From assembly GCA_043816955.1 (NCBI GenBank), contig JBDRHL010000023.1, positions 1 through 31,483 on the forward strand: a stretch of 31,483 bases of DNA, given 5' to 3'. This DNA comes from JBDRHL01 sp043816955. Lineage in GTDB: Bacteria > Planctomycetota > Phycisphaerae > Sedimentisphaerales > CAYZTY01. The notes beneath the pieces are model-generated. The model was not told the origin of the DNA. It was given only the letters and a program-made list of their open reading frames with translations, and made no database searches. The translations under genes and the position numbers were made by a program. Within the stretch, counting starts at the first letter, position 1; each line of letters opens with the position of its first letter. This document shows, in pieces, positions 15,927 to 24,429 of the stretch.

Positions 15927-18284
15927 ATGGCAGCCGGATCTGACAGCATCTGGGCGATTGACATGGGCAACTGTGCGCTGAAGGCATTGCGCCTTCGACT
16001 TGGCGAAAATGGCGTGGAAGTAATAGGATTCGATACCATCGAACATGGCAGGATACTAAGCGCCAGTGATGTTAAAACGCAGGAGCGTGCTGAACTTATA
16101 GCTGCCGCCCTGCACCGGTTTGTTCAGGGCAATGATCTTGGCAAAGACGGGGTGGTGATCTCGGTGCCGAGTCAGTGCAGCTTTGCCCGGCTTATAAAAC
16201 TTCCGCCGGTTGAGCCGAAGCGTGTTCCGGAGATAATAAGGTTTGAAGCTGTGCAGCAGATACCCTTCGACATCAATGAGGTCGAATGGGACTGGCAGAT
16301 TATGCAGCGGCCTGACAGCCCTGATATGGAAGTGGGAATCTTCGCGGTAAACAACGAGGTGATCAATGAAATACTTGAGTGCTTTGCTCGCGAGCACATG
16401 AAAGTTACCAATGTCCAAATGGCACCGATGGCTCTGTACAACTACGTTCATTACGATCGTGCGGAGCTGGCGGATTCGGAGAAAAAGGCCGTCATTGTCA
16501 TGAACGTCGGTTCCGAAAGTACCGACATGGTAATATGCACAAATTCAACGGTGTGGCAAAGGTGCATTCCTCTTGGAGGCAACAGTTTTACTACGGCGAT
16601 ATCCGAGGCGTTCAAGCTGAATTTTGCCAAAGCTGAAAAGCTGAAATGCACCGCTCCGATGAGCAAATATGCCAAGCAGATATTCCAGGCGATGAAGCCT
16701 GTGTTTACAGATTTTGCCGCTGAAGTGCAGCGATCCGTCGGATATTACACCAGTACCCATCGGGATATGAAATTTGTGCGTGTAATCGGTCTTGGTGGGG
16801 GCATGAAACTCCAGGGTTTGACGAAATACTTACAGCAGCAGTTACAGGTTCCGGTTGTAAGGCCTGATTCATTTGAAAAGCTGATACTGGGTTCGAACGT
16901 CTCGACTGCGAGATTTACCGAAAGCGTTGCAGACTACGGTGTCGTGTACGGGCTTGGACTCCAGGGACTGGGACTGGGAAAAATCGAAACAAATCTTCTT
17001 CCAAAGAAAATCGCCAGAAGAATGGCCTGGGCAAGGAAATCAATAGGTTTTACAGCAGCAGCGATTGTGTTGCTGATTGTTGTGATGATGTGTCTTGCAC
17101 GTGCCAGCCTTGATCGAAGCAAATACAGCAGTAATAAAGGTTATCGTGAAAAAAACCAGGTGCTGATAACCCGTGCTGATGAGGCAGTCAAAAACCTGCA
17201 AAATGAACAAAGCAGGAAACCGAAATACAGCACAGCGATAGACAAGGAGTTTATGATTTTCAAGAAGCGCTCCGTCGTACCGCAGCTTCAGGAAATATTG
17301 GTGTCGTGTTTGCCGAATAAGGACAACACACCTCAGGAGAGTGAACTCTATGAGGCATTTGCCCAAGGCGATGTACAAAAAGTTATGACAGTTTCTCGTA
17401 AAGAGCGAAAACAGCTTTTTGTCACGAGCATATCGGTGCGATATGCTCGTGATGTAAGTATTGAACCCTTCGCGAGGCCCAGAAGAAGGCAAAAATCCAC
17501 CGATGAGTATGAAGGCATGCCGGGTATGATGGGCCCGGGTGGTTATATGATGCCCGGCATGATGGGGCCTGGCATGATGGATCCGGGGATGATGTGGCCG
17601 GGGGGCGCCAGACCCGGCGGTTTAACAGGCAGGTCGAAGGGACAAAGCCGTGACCCTGTTGATATGCCGCAAAGAACGGTAAGGCCGGGACAACGAGGAC
17701 GAGGTCGAACCGAAGACAAAAGCAAAGAGGGTTTCATTGTCACTATTGAGGGCTACTGCCCATACGAAAAGATATATGAGTTGCTTGACCCCGTAGGCGT
17801 GGATAATAATGACAGGTCCAAATGGGGCGTGGTGACGCGACTGATGCATCTGAAGGATTTGTTCCCGAACTGTCCGTTTGAGCTTTTTGAGAAACATGCA
17901 CCTGAAAATTTTCAGACTAAGACAGGTGAAGTGGAATATGGTGATAATGATACACCAGACGGCGTTGGAATACCCCGAGATGTGAAGAGTCTTACGAGAG
18001 ATAGCCGTAGTGCCCCGGCTGGTATGACTTTCGGCGGCAGGGGAGGGATATCGGAAAAGTCCAAGATACTGATTGACCCTATGACAGAAGAGGTTATCTG
18101 CAAGATTGAAGCAAAGGATGAGCAAGGCAGAACCATTCGCGATGATTACGACGAGCCGGTGTATAACATAAATGACCGCTGGTTTACGATTAGAGCCAAA
18201 TTCCTCTGGAAAAATCCTGACGCGAAAAAGGACGAAAATAAAGGTGATGAGGAAGAAGGAAAACGGGGGGAACGCAAAAGATGA
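15927..18284 (+). CDS. PilM-like ATPase fused to a membrane-spanning PilN-like region
   Basis: A 785-aa protein. Residues ~6-350 are a PilM/FtsA-like actin fold: SIWAIDMGNCALKALRL (phosphate 1), the SVP region, VIVMNVGSESTDMVI (phosphate 2) and IGLGGGMKLQGL (adenosine). PilM is normally a ~350-aa cytoplasmic protein of the type IV pilus or type II secretion platform that binds the N-terminus of PilN. Here the chain continues into a membrane helix (~373-391), a coiled or helical stretch and an external region, so it looks like a PilM-PilN fusion. A Met/Gly/Pro-rich segment (~528-565) sits in the external part. Its Shine-Dalgarno AGGAG is ~12 nt before the ATG. It is first of three genes, 36 bp before the next. 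Confidence 0.82.
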   Translation: MAAGSDSIWAIDMGNCALKALRLRLGENGVEVIGFDTIEHGRILSASDVKTQERAELIAAALHRFVQGNDLGKDGVVISVPSQCSFARLIKLPPVEPKRVPEIIRFEAVQQIPFDINEVEWDWQIMQRPDSPDMEVGIFAVNNEVINEILECFAREHMKVTNVQMAPMALYNYVHYDRAELADSEKKAVIVMNVGSESTDMVICTNSTVWQRCIPLGGNSFTTAISEAFKLNFAKAEKLKCTAPMSKYAKQIFQAMKPVFTDFAAEVQRSVGYYTSTHRDMKFVRVIGLGGGMKLQGLTKYLQQQLQVPVVRPDSFEKLILGSNVSTARFTESVADYGVVYGLGLQGLGLGKIETNLLPKKIARRMAWARKSIGFTAAAIVLLIVVMMCLARASLDRSKYSSNKGYREKNQVLITRADEAVKNLQNEQSRKPKYSTAIDKEFMIFKKRSVVPQLQEILVSCLPNKDNTPQESELYEAFAQGDVQKVMTVSRKERKQLFVTSISVRYARDVSIEPFARPRRRQKSTDEYEGMPGMMGPGGYMMPGMMGPGMMDPGMMWPGGARPGGLTGRSKGQSRDPVDMPQRTVRPGQRGRGRTEDKSKEGFIVTIEGYCPYEKIYELLDPVGVDNNDRSKWGVVTRLMHLKDLFPNCPFELFEKHAPENFQTKTGEVEYGDNDTPDGVGIPRDVKSLTRDSRSAPAGMTFGGRGGISEKSKILIDPMTEEVICKIEAKDEQGRTIRDDYDEPVYNINDRWFTIRAKFLWKNPDAKKDENKGDEEEGKRGERKR

Positions 18285-18320
18285 TTTTAATTCCAGCCAA
18301 ATGAAAAGGTGTGCTTGCAA

Positions 18321-19541
18321 ATGGATTTTATTAAAAGATATGCGATGCTTCTGGTGCCTGCGGGCATAGTTGTTGTATCCATTGTGCTTTTTGTCATTAG
18401 CATCCTGATCGGTAGTTCGGTTCAGCAAGGTATGGCACAAAGCGTTTCAATGGCCGACAAGGTCAGTTCCTATGTTCGGCAAGTCCCCTCAGCATCCCAA
18501 TGGCAGGTGGCACAGGAGTATGAAAATGCTCACGCCAGTGATGCCAATATCATAGCCTCCATTGCCGTTGATACCACCCGGCGGGAACTCCTGAGCTATG
18601 ACCTTTTCCCGGATCCATGCACCACTTCGCTGCAGGTCTTCAGGGACTTTGGGGTCCGTTACGTCGAAGCTGTTGAGAGGCTTTTGGAAAGACTGGATGC
18701 TCGGGATTGTCCCACGAAACGTGAGATTGATGACCTGCTCGCAGGTGCGGTAAAAAGCAGCGGCTCTCGTCGTGGAAGCGGTTCTGAGGAGCGTGACAAA
18801 GCTGAACAGATCAGGAATAGTTTCTACACTAAGAGAGCCGAGTCGATAGCCTGTTACACCAATCCGATGGTTTTCATCGGCTATAAGTTCTGGAAGGACA
18901 GAAAGTCCAAATTTATAGGCAAGGAAGAATGGCTTTCAGGCTGCTGGTCTACTCAGATGGCGTACTGGATCCAGGAGGATATTGTCGAGACAATCAGGAT
19001 TCTCAATGCCGATTCCCATAGTGTTTTTACTTCACCTGTAAAGCGACTTTTAGGTATAAGCTTCGCTAGTGCTGACGGCACAGGCGACAAGGATGACGAA
19101 GAACCGATGTTGACTTATGTTCGTGATGACTATGGGCTGGTCGATGCATGGACCGGCAGACAGTGTGATGACGACATGGACGTGGTTCATTTCAGTATAG
19201 CCGTTATCATAAGTGCCAAGGCCGAGATGCCCTTTATGCATGAACTCTGCAGCAGCAAGGAGCATATTTTTCGCGGATTCAAGGCAGACAATCCCGAACA
19301 GCATTCCAGGCATAATCAGATTACAATACTTGAATATAGTCATGAGCCCATAGACAGAAATGATCGCGAACATGAATCTTATCGTTACGGCAGTGACGCT
19401 GTAATCAGACTGAACCTTATTTGTGAATATTTTTTCAGCCGCAAAGGTTATGACTCGATCAAACCAGAAACGGTCAAGGAGCAGCTCGGTCAGTTAAAGG
19501 ATGAAAAGAAGGGCAGCGCTAGGAGCCGGCGCACCAGGTAA
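18321..19541 (+). CDS. Single-pass membrane protein of the pilus module (PilO-position)
   Basis: A 406-aa protein. ATG 18321 is chosen because AAAAGG lies ~9 nt upstream; an in-frame GTG at 18309 is less likely. It begins MDFIKRYAMLLVPAGIVVV with one membrane helix at ~7-30, then a large external helical and mixed region. Position and topology are those of PilO/GspM-like proteins, with a short cytoplasmic tail, one membrane helix and a periplasmic domain, but I cannot recognise PilO by sequence and it is about twice PilO's length. The C-terminus is strongly basic (KGSARSRRTR). It probably assembles with the PilM-like protein upstream and the following protein as an inner-membrane scaffold. 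Function assigned from context. Confidence 0.6.
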   Translation: MDFIKRYAMLLVPAGIVVVSIVLFVISILIGSSVQQGMAQSVSMADKVSSYVRQVPSASQWQVAQEYENAHASDANIIASIAVDTTRRELLSYDLFPDPCTTSLQVFRDFGVRYVEAVERLLERLDARDCPTKREIDDLLAGAVKSSGSRRGSGSEERDKAEQIRNSFYTKRAESIACYTNPMVFIGYKFWKDRKSKFIGKEEWLSGCWSTQMAYWIQEDIVETIRILNADSHSVFTSPVKRLLGISFASADGTGDKDDEEPMLTYVRDDYGLVDAWTGRQCDDDMDVVHFSIAVIISAKAEMPFMHELCSSKEHIFRGFKADNPEQHSRHNQITILEYSHEPIDRNDREHESYRYGSDAVIRLNLICEYFFSRKGYDSIKPETVKEQLGQLKDEKKGSARSRRTR

Positions 19542-19626
19542 CGAACCAGCAAAGGCAAAAGCAGAATAAAAATCGAGGAAGAATATTGAGATACGGACAG
19601 GAAAATATCTTGGCGGGACTTAACGG

Positions 19627-21561
19627 ATGAGCAGGAAAAGCGGCAACATTGTGGAGCGGTACGCTGATAAAGCAATTCTGGCAGTTATCGGACTTGTCTG
19701 TATTTGGCTTCTGATTACCAGGGTTTTCATCAGTGCAAGTGCCGTTGAAATCGACGGCAGGAAACTCGGCCCGGGCAGGGTTGACGTCTATGTTAATCAG
19801 CAGATAGGTTTGGTTCTCGAAGAAAAGCTCAATCGTTCACCCGAGCAGCAGGAACCGTACGACCCGCGCATTGATGAATATGTATCTTTGTTGGATTCTT
19901 CCCTGATCGGCATCAAGAACAATAGTTTCTTCCCTCTGCCCGGTGAAGTATGGCAAGCAACCAGTGCCGGCGGAAGCTACGCGATACCAACCATCTGCGA
20001 TATTGAAGAAGTAGTTGTTGAGTATGTCCGAAAAGTCGCAATAGTTCAAAATGAACAGCAGAGCCGTACAAGATGGGATTTCCAGACGAGAACCAACCGC
20101 AAAGACATTGATCTGATTACCGTGGAAGGGCGTTTTAACGCCGCCGAACTGTTTGCCAGGTTCACCACATCCTTCGATGTTTCCGATTTTCCTGATAAAC
20201 AACACTATGCTGTTCCGGTTTTTGCAGCGGTCCAGCTTCAGCGCCAGCAGTTGCAGGAGGATATGAGCTGGAGCGACTGGGAGATTGTCCCAAGAATTGA
20301 AATTCAATCCTCCAAAACCCTGCTTGATGTCCCCGAGAGCGTTGGAGACATGGAACACGATGTGGAGCTCCTGATGCTGCGTTTTGACGCAGCTGATCTG
20401 AAGGTAGCCCTGCTCCAGCCCGGCGTGTATAACTGGGATGAGTCGGGATATGAATGGCTCCCACCTTCACTTGAGCGAGACCGTGAAAAACGCCAGATCG
20501 AGCAGAGAAGGGAAGATGAACGCCAAAAAATGCTTGCACAAAAGCAGCGGGCTCAGGAGCGGCGGGAAGAAAAACGCAGACCCGAACCACGGCGCGACAC
20601 CGGTGAAATGTTGATACCTGGCGGAATGGGTGAATACCCGGGCATGCCGGGTGGAGGCATGTTCCCGATGGGGCCTGAGGCTCGCCGCGGTCCGGAAGGA
20701 CCTGGTATGATGGGGCCTGGTATGATGGAACCCGGTATGATGGGGCCAGGCGGGTTTTACCCGGGCCCGGTAATGCCGACTCAAAGAGAGTCAAGAAAAG
20801 CATCCAGTGAAGAGTTCAAGAAGATCAGCATCTCAGATTCGACGAATTTTGCGATGCTGACCGATCTGCGGTTCTGGGCGCACGACGATACAGTTCATGC
20901 GGGCAAAACCTACAGGTACAAAATACGGCTGGGTGTTTTTAATCCGATAGCGGGCAGCGATATGTTCAAGCCCGAACAATTGGACTTTAAAGACAAGGTC
21001 ATACTCTGGAGCAAATTCTCTCAGATGACAGACAGTGTAAACATTCCGGAGAAGAATTACTTCTTCCCGCTCGACGTGAAGGGCAGCGAGCAGATTGTTA
21101 CCATCCAGGTTTCCAGGTATCTGCTTGGCAAATGGTACAGCACGGACTTCGATGTCCGCCTTGGTGAAGAGATAGGTGGTATTGTGGAATCGTCCGTGTT
21201 CGAACGCAGCAATGATCTAACTGTTCCGGAAGAGATAGATTATTCCACCGGTGTCATGCTGGTTGATGTACTGCCGGAAGTCAGTGACTGGGAAGGTTCG
21301 GGGGCTCTGCGTCGACGGGATTATTCTGAGATTCTATACACAGTTGATGGTGAGAAGCTAAAACACATTGGCGTTAAGAGGACTTATTGGCCTGAAGAGC
21401 TTCAGGAGGCTTATCGCCGGATTGAACAGACCAGGAAGGATACCACGGAAGAACCCCAGCGGCGCCCGCCGCCCAGGAAAAGAGAACCTCGCCAAAGAAT
21501 CCAGCGTTTACCGGAACGAAGACGCGGCTTTGAAATGGGGCCTATGATGCCGGGGCGTTAA
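19627..21561 (+). CDS. Single-pass membrane protein with Met/Gly/Pro-rich linker (pilus module)
   Basis: A 644-aa protein. It has a short cytoplasmic N-terminus and one membrane helix (~14-35, AILAVIGLVCIWLLITRVF), then a beta-rich external domain. This is followed by a highly charged Arg/Glu/Gln segment (~280-325), a Met/Gly/Pro-rich linker (~332-383), a second beta domain (~410-565) and an Arg/Pro-rich tail. Topology fits a PilP/GspC-like connector between platform and secretin, but length and sequence are unlike them. The linker repeats GPGMM/EPGMM echo those in the first gene of the operon. The charged segment may be a coiled coil. Its TAA overlaps the stop codon of the convergent GH2 gene. 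Confidence 0.55.
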   Translation: MSRKSGNIVERYADKAILAVIGLVCIWLLITRVFISASAVEIDGRKLGPGRVDVYVNQQIGLVLEEKLNRSPEQQEPYDPRIDEYVSLLDSSLIGIKNNSFFPLPGEVWQATSAGGSYAIPTICDIEEVVVEYVRKVAIVQNEQQSRTRWDFQTRTNRKDIDLITVEGRFNAAELFARFTTSFDVSDFPDKQHYAVPVFAAVQLQRQQLQEDMSWSDWEIVPRIEIQSSKTLLDVPESVGDMEHDVELLMLRFDAADLKVALLQPGVYNWDESGYEWLPPSLERDREKRQIEQRREDERQKMLAQKQRAQERREEKRRPEPRRDTGEMLIPGGMGEYPGMPGGGMFPMGPEARRGPEGPGMMGPGMMEPGMMGPGGFYPGPVMPTQRESRKASSEEFKKISISDSTNFAMLTDLRFWAHDDTVHAGKTYRYKIRLGVFNPIAGSDMFKPEQLDFKDKVILWSKFSQMTDSVNIPEKNYFFPLDVKGSEQIVTIQVSRYLLGKWYSTDFDVRLGEEIGGIVESSVFERSNDLTVPEEIDYSTGVMLVDVLPEVSDWEGSGALRRRDYSEILYTVDGEKLKHIGVKRTYWPEELQEAYRRIEQTRKDTTEEPQRRPPPRKREPRQRIQRLPERRRGFEMGPMMPGR

Positions 21562-24059
21562 TCTGCTTGTCTGACCCGGTCAAGTTTTATCATTGAACTG
21601 TTCAGGTCATGCGTGCCTTGTGGCCGGATCGTTACATGTATCTTTTTACCAGGCATCAGATCGATAAAATTATCTTCTACACTAGCCTGGATCGGTACTT
21701 TGATTCTGACGTCTTTGGCGAAGACGTTTGAAACGAGACTGAGCATGTATTGGTTATCACCGGCTTTTTCAAGTTGTGTCTCTATTTCTGCATCGGGCAG
21801 GTTGATATATTTGTCGGGCAGATAAAAGAAACTGTTTTGCGAGATCAGCGTTTGGTCATTTCGCAATTCCGCCAAAAGAAAACACGAGTCAGGATTCTTA
21901 GGCTGCGCCATCACCTGAGGCAATTTGATCTGAGTTGAGCATGTAAACGGCGCGATTGAGAGGGGAAAGGATACCTGGTCTGTTGCATTGCCGTAAAAAT
22001 CCATGACTCGGCAGTCGAGTATGCCTGTTAGAGGCCGCGGCGAATCATTTATAACAATGCTGTGGATTAAAGAGGCTAGTGCCGGAGCAGCCTGAATAAC
22101 GGGATTTTTACCAGGTGTGATTACCACTATGATTGGTGAGTAAAAACGCCTGGCGTAATAATACAAGGCCTTGGGTGTTCTTTGGTAATCAATTGCCGCC
22201 CAGCTTATAGCAGGGAAACAATCGTTAAGCTGCCAGAAAAGCATACCGCTGTTGATTCCGGGATTTGCTCGCAGGTGCTCCACGCATATTTTGATGCCGC
22301 GTGCCTGTGTCAACTGTGAAAAATAGACAAGTTCCTCGAGGTTTCTCGGAGGTGCAAACAAATCGGAGGTATACCGGGCGAGCCTGGCACTGCCGTCGAT
22401 CTGATAGTTGTGCTTTTCCAGAGACCGCGAACCGGCAGTAAGCTTCTTCGCCGGGCCGAACATGCTGAGGGTCTGTTCGTTTGGCAGAGACTGCATGCCG
22501 AATTCAGTAAGAAAACGGGGGATGCGAGATTCGGCCTTCACATATTCGCTTACAGGGGCGTAGCCTGCCCATATCTGCCATTCGTGCTTTGTGCCGGATT
22601 GCGGCTCATTGGGATCACAACTGTGTGAAAAGGGCGTTGAGCAGATGTAAGGCCTGTCAGGGTCAAGTTCTGCCAGCATCTTCGGCAGCAGGTCATGGAA
22701 TATTTTCCTGCTATAGAATTTCCTGCCTCTCACCTGGTAAAACAGCCATTGTATCTCGTTATTGCCGCACCAAAGCGCAACAGATGGATGATTGCGCAAT
22801 TGTTTTACCGCCAGTTCCACTTCATGCCGCACCTGAGTCAGGAACCACTGCCTGTCCGGGTAAAGCCGGCAGGCAAAGGGGAAATCCTGCCAGACGAGAA
22901 TTCCAAGGCGATCGCAGCTCTCGTAGAATTTCTGATCCTCGTAACTGCCTCCGCCCCAGACGCGCAGCATGTTCATATTTGCATCGGCGGCAAGTTTGAT
23001 CAGTTTTTCACAGTCTGTATTATTGCTGTCGGCAAAAATTGTAGATGGAACCCAGTTCGCTCCTTTGATGAAGATCGGCATACCGTTTATTTCAAAACGA
23101 AAGGCCCTGCCGAATTTGTCTTCGCTCTGGTCAACGCGTATCGTTCTTATTCCAAACTGTTGTGTGCACATATCTATCGGATCACCTTCGCACAGCAGCT
23201 CTGCCTCAAGACTGTAGAGGTCAGGCCTGCCATGGGTTCTTGGCCACCAGAGCAGCGGGTTTTTGATGTGAAAGACCGCTGAACCGTTGTTTTTGTCCGG
23301 TTCACATGTAAGAACCTGCTGGGTATTGTTGTCAGGGCCTGATATTTTCAATGTGCAGGAGTACTTACCGCTGCAGACCGGATCAAGCGTCAGGTCTATT
23401 TTAACATCGGCAGCTTCACTGCTGCACCGGAGGGTGCGTATGTGAACATTCGCAATCCGCCCCTTTTTTATTGCTTCGAGTCGCACAGGCCGAAAGATTC
23501 CACAGCCGGGAAGAGATGGACAGAAATCCCAGCCGAATTGATATTGAGCCTTTCGAACGTAAACTCTCTCCGGAAATTCGTATTGCGGCAAATTTATTTG
23601 GCCGTAACGTTCAGCCAGCTTCCAAGCTACCGGCAGCGATGGGTCAAATTTAACCATCAGGCAGTTGCTTTTTTTCTTTACCGCAGATGTCACGTCAAAC
23701 CGCCAGGGAATAAACATGTTGTTCGTTTTAGCGATGAGTTTTTCGTTCAGCCAGATTGACCCGATCGTATCAAGTCCCTCCATGACCAGGTCGATCCTGT
23801 CTGCGTTTGAAAAATCGCCGGGCATATCGAATGTTTTTCTGAACAGCCACGCTTTGCTGCTCACCCATTCGAAATCTTCCGGATTCTCAAAAAGCTGCTC
23901 GCGGTCGATCATCCCTGCACCGGCAAGACAGTCAAAAATCGAGCAGGGTGCTTCCGCAGCAAACCAGTTATTATCATCTACATCCCGCATTCTTCGTGCG
24001 CAAGCGGGGTATTCCCTGAACTGCCATTGCCCTGAAAGATCCAAAGTTGTACACAACAT
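21558..24059 (-). CDS. Beta-mannosidase, glycoside hydrolase family 2
   Basis: An 833-aa GH2 enzyme that releases non-reducing beta-mannose from mannan or N-glycan oligosaccharides. The N-terminal jelly-roll domain begins LSGQWQF. WLFRKTF and YVRKAQYQFGWDF are typical of beta-mannosidases. The barrel includes FIKGANWVPS and NMLRVWGGGSYEDQKFYESC. The acid/base is E435 in WCGNNEIQW and the nucleophile E519 in RFLTEFGMQS. No signal peptide is visible, so it likely acts in the cytoplasm on imported oligosaccharides. ATG 24059 has AGGAG 9 nt upstream. It stands alone with its own promoter and converges on the pilus module, sharing the bases TTAA for both stop codons. Confidence 0.9.
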   Translation of the reverse strand: MLCTTLDLSGQWQFREYPACARRMRDVDDNNWFAAEAPCSIFDCLAGAGMIDREQLFENPEDFEWVSSKAWLFRKTFDMPGDFSNADRIDLVMEGLDTIGSIWLNEKLIAKTNNMFIPWRFDVTSAVKKKSNCLMVKFDPSLPVAWKLAERYGQINLPQYEFPERVYVRKAQYQFGWDFCPSLPGCGIFRPVRLEAIKKGRIANVHIRTLRCSSEAADVKIDLTLDPVCSGKYSCTLKISGPDNNTQQVLTCEPDKNNGSAVFHIKNPLLWWPRTHGRPDLYSLEAELLCEGDPIDMCTQQFGIRTIRVDQSEDKFGRAFRFEINGMPIFIKGANWVPSTIFADSNNTDCEKLIKLAADANMNMLRVWGGGSYEDQKFYESCDRLGILVWQDFPFACRLYPDRQWFLTQVRHEVELAVKQLRNHPSVALWCGNNEIQWLFYQVRGRKFYSRKIFHDLLPKMLAELDPDRPYICSTPFSHSCDPNEPQSGTKHEWQIWAGYAPVSEYVKAESRIPRFLTEFGMQSLPNEQTLSMFGPAKKLTAGSRSLEKHNYQIDGSARLARYTSDLFAPPRNLEELVYFSQLTQARGIKICVEHLRANPGINSGMLFWQLNDCFPAISWAAIDYQRTPKALYYYARRFYSPIIVVITPGKNPVIQAAPALASLIHSIVINDSPRPLTGILDCRVMDFYGNATDQVSFPLSIAPFTCSTQIKLPQVMAQPKNPDSCFLLAELRNDQTLISQNSFFYLPDKYINLPDAEIETQLEKAGDNQYMLSLVSNVFAKDVRIKVPIQASVEDNFIDLMPGKKIHVTIRPQGTHDLNSSMIKLDRVRQAD

Positions 24060-24091
24060 ATTATTCAGACTCCTTATTTTTGTGTGATGGT

Positions 24092-24119
24092 ATTATACGG
24101 ATATCACGGCCTTTGTCTA
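24092..24119 (-). promoter_or_regulatory. Sigma70-type promoter of the beta-mannosidase gene
   Basis: On the minus strand TAGACA (24114-24119) is followed after 16 nt by TATAAT (24092-24097), ~33 nt upstream of the ATG at 24059. The AGGAG ribosome-binding site lies between. Confidence 0.6.
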
Positions 24120-24309
24120 TTTTTTCAGACCTCCATCGTTCGACAGCAGGAGTAGAAAATTACTCTCGCTGGTTTATTGAATGATAGATAATCCTGCTCA
24201 ACAGCGGTTCTGATTTACCGCTCCGCGGGCATTAATGGGTGTTTTTTGGGACCATTGGCTTATGAGACGTTGACCCCAGGGCCGGCGATGGTCTGAAAGC
24301 AGCGTTTTC

Positions 24310-24338
24310 TTGACAAAATCCTTGAAATGCGATATAAT
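24310..24338 (+). promoter_or_regulatory. Consensus sigma70 promoter of the secreted multidomain gene
   Basis: TTGACA (24310-24315) and TATAAT (24333-24338) are perfect consensus hexamers at exactly 17-nt spacing. Transcription is predicted to start near 24345, giving an ~85-nt leader before ATG 24430. This supports the choice of 24430 as start, since the upstream open frame from 24310 would begin inside the promoter. The rest of the 24060-24309 gap shows no gene. Confidence 0.85.
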
Positions 24339-24429
24339 TATGATACTTGCAATGGATGTGCAGGGGGGTTACTACGGACGGATAGGGTCTTTATACTACG
24401 TTAGTTTTCTTTGTAGGGAGGGCTTTGTA

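Noticed and set aside
17622..18440. 272-codon minus-strand ORF opposite the PilM-like gene
   Set aside because: It is a shadow of the plus-strand reading, with no domain, and crosses the junction of two good plus-strand genes.
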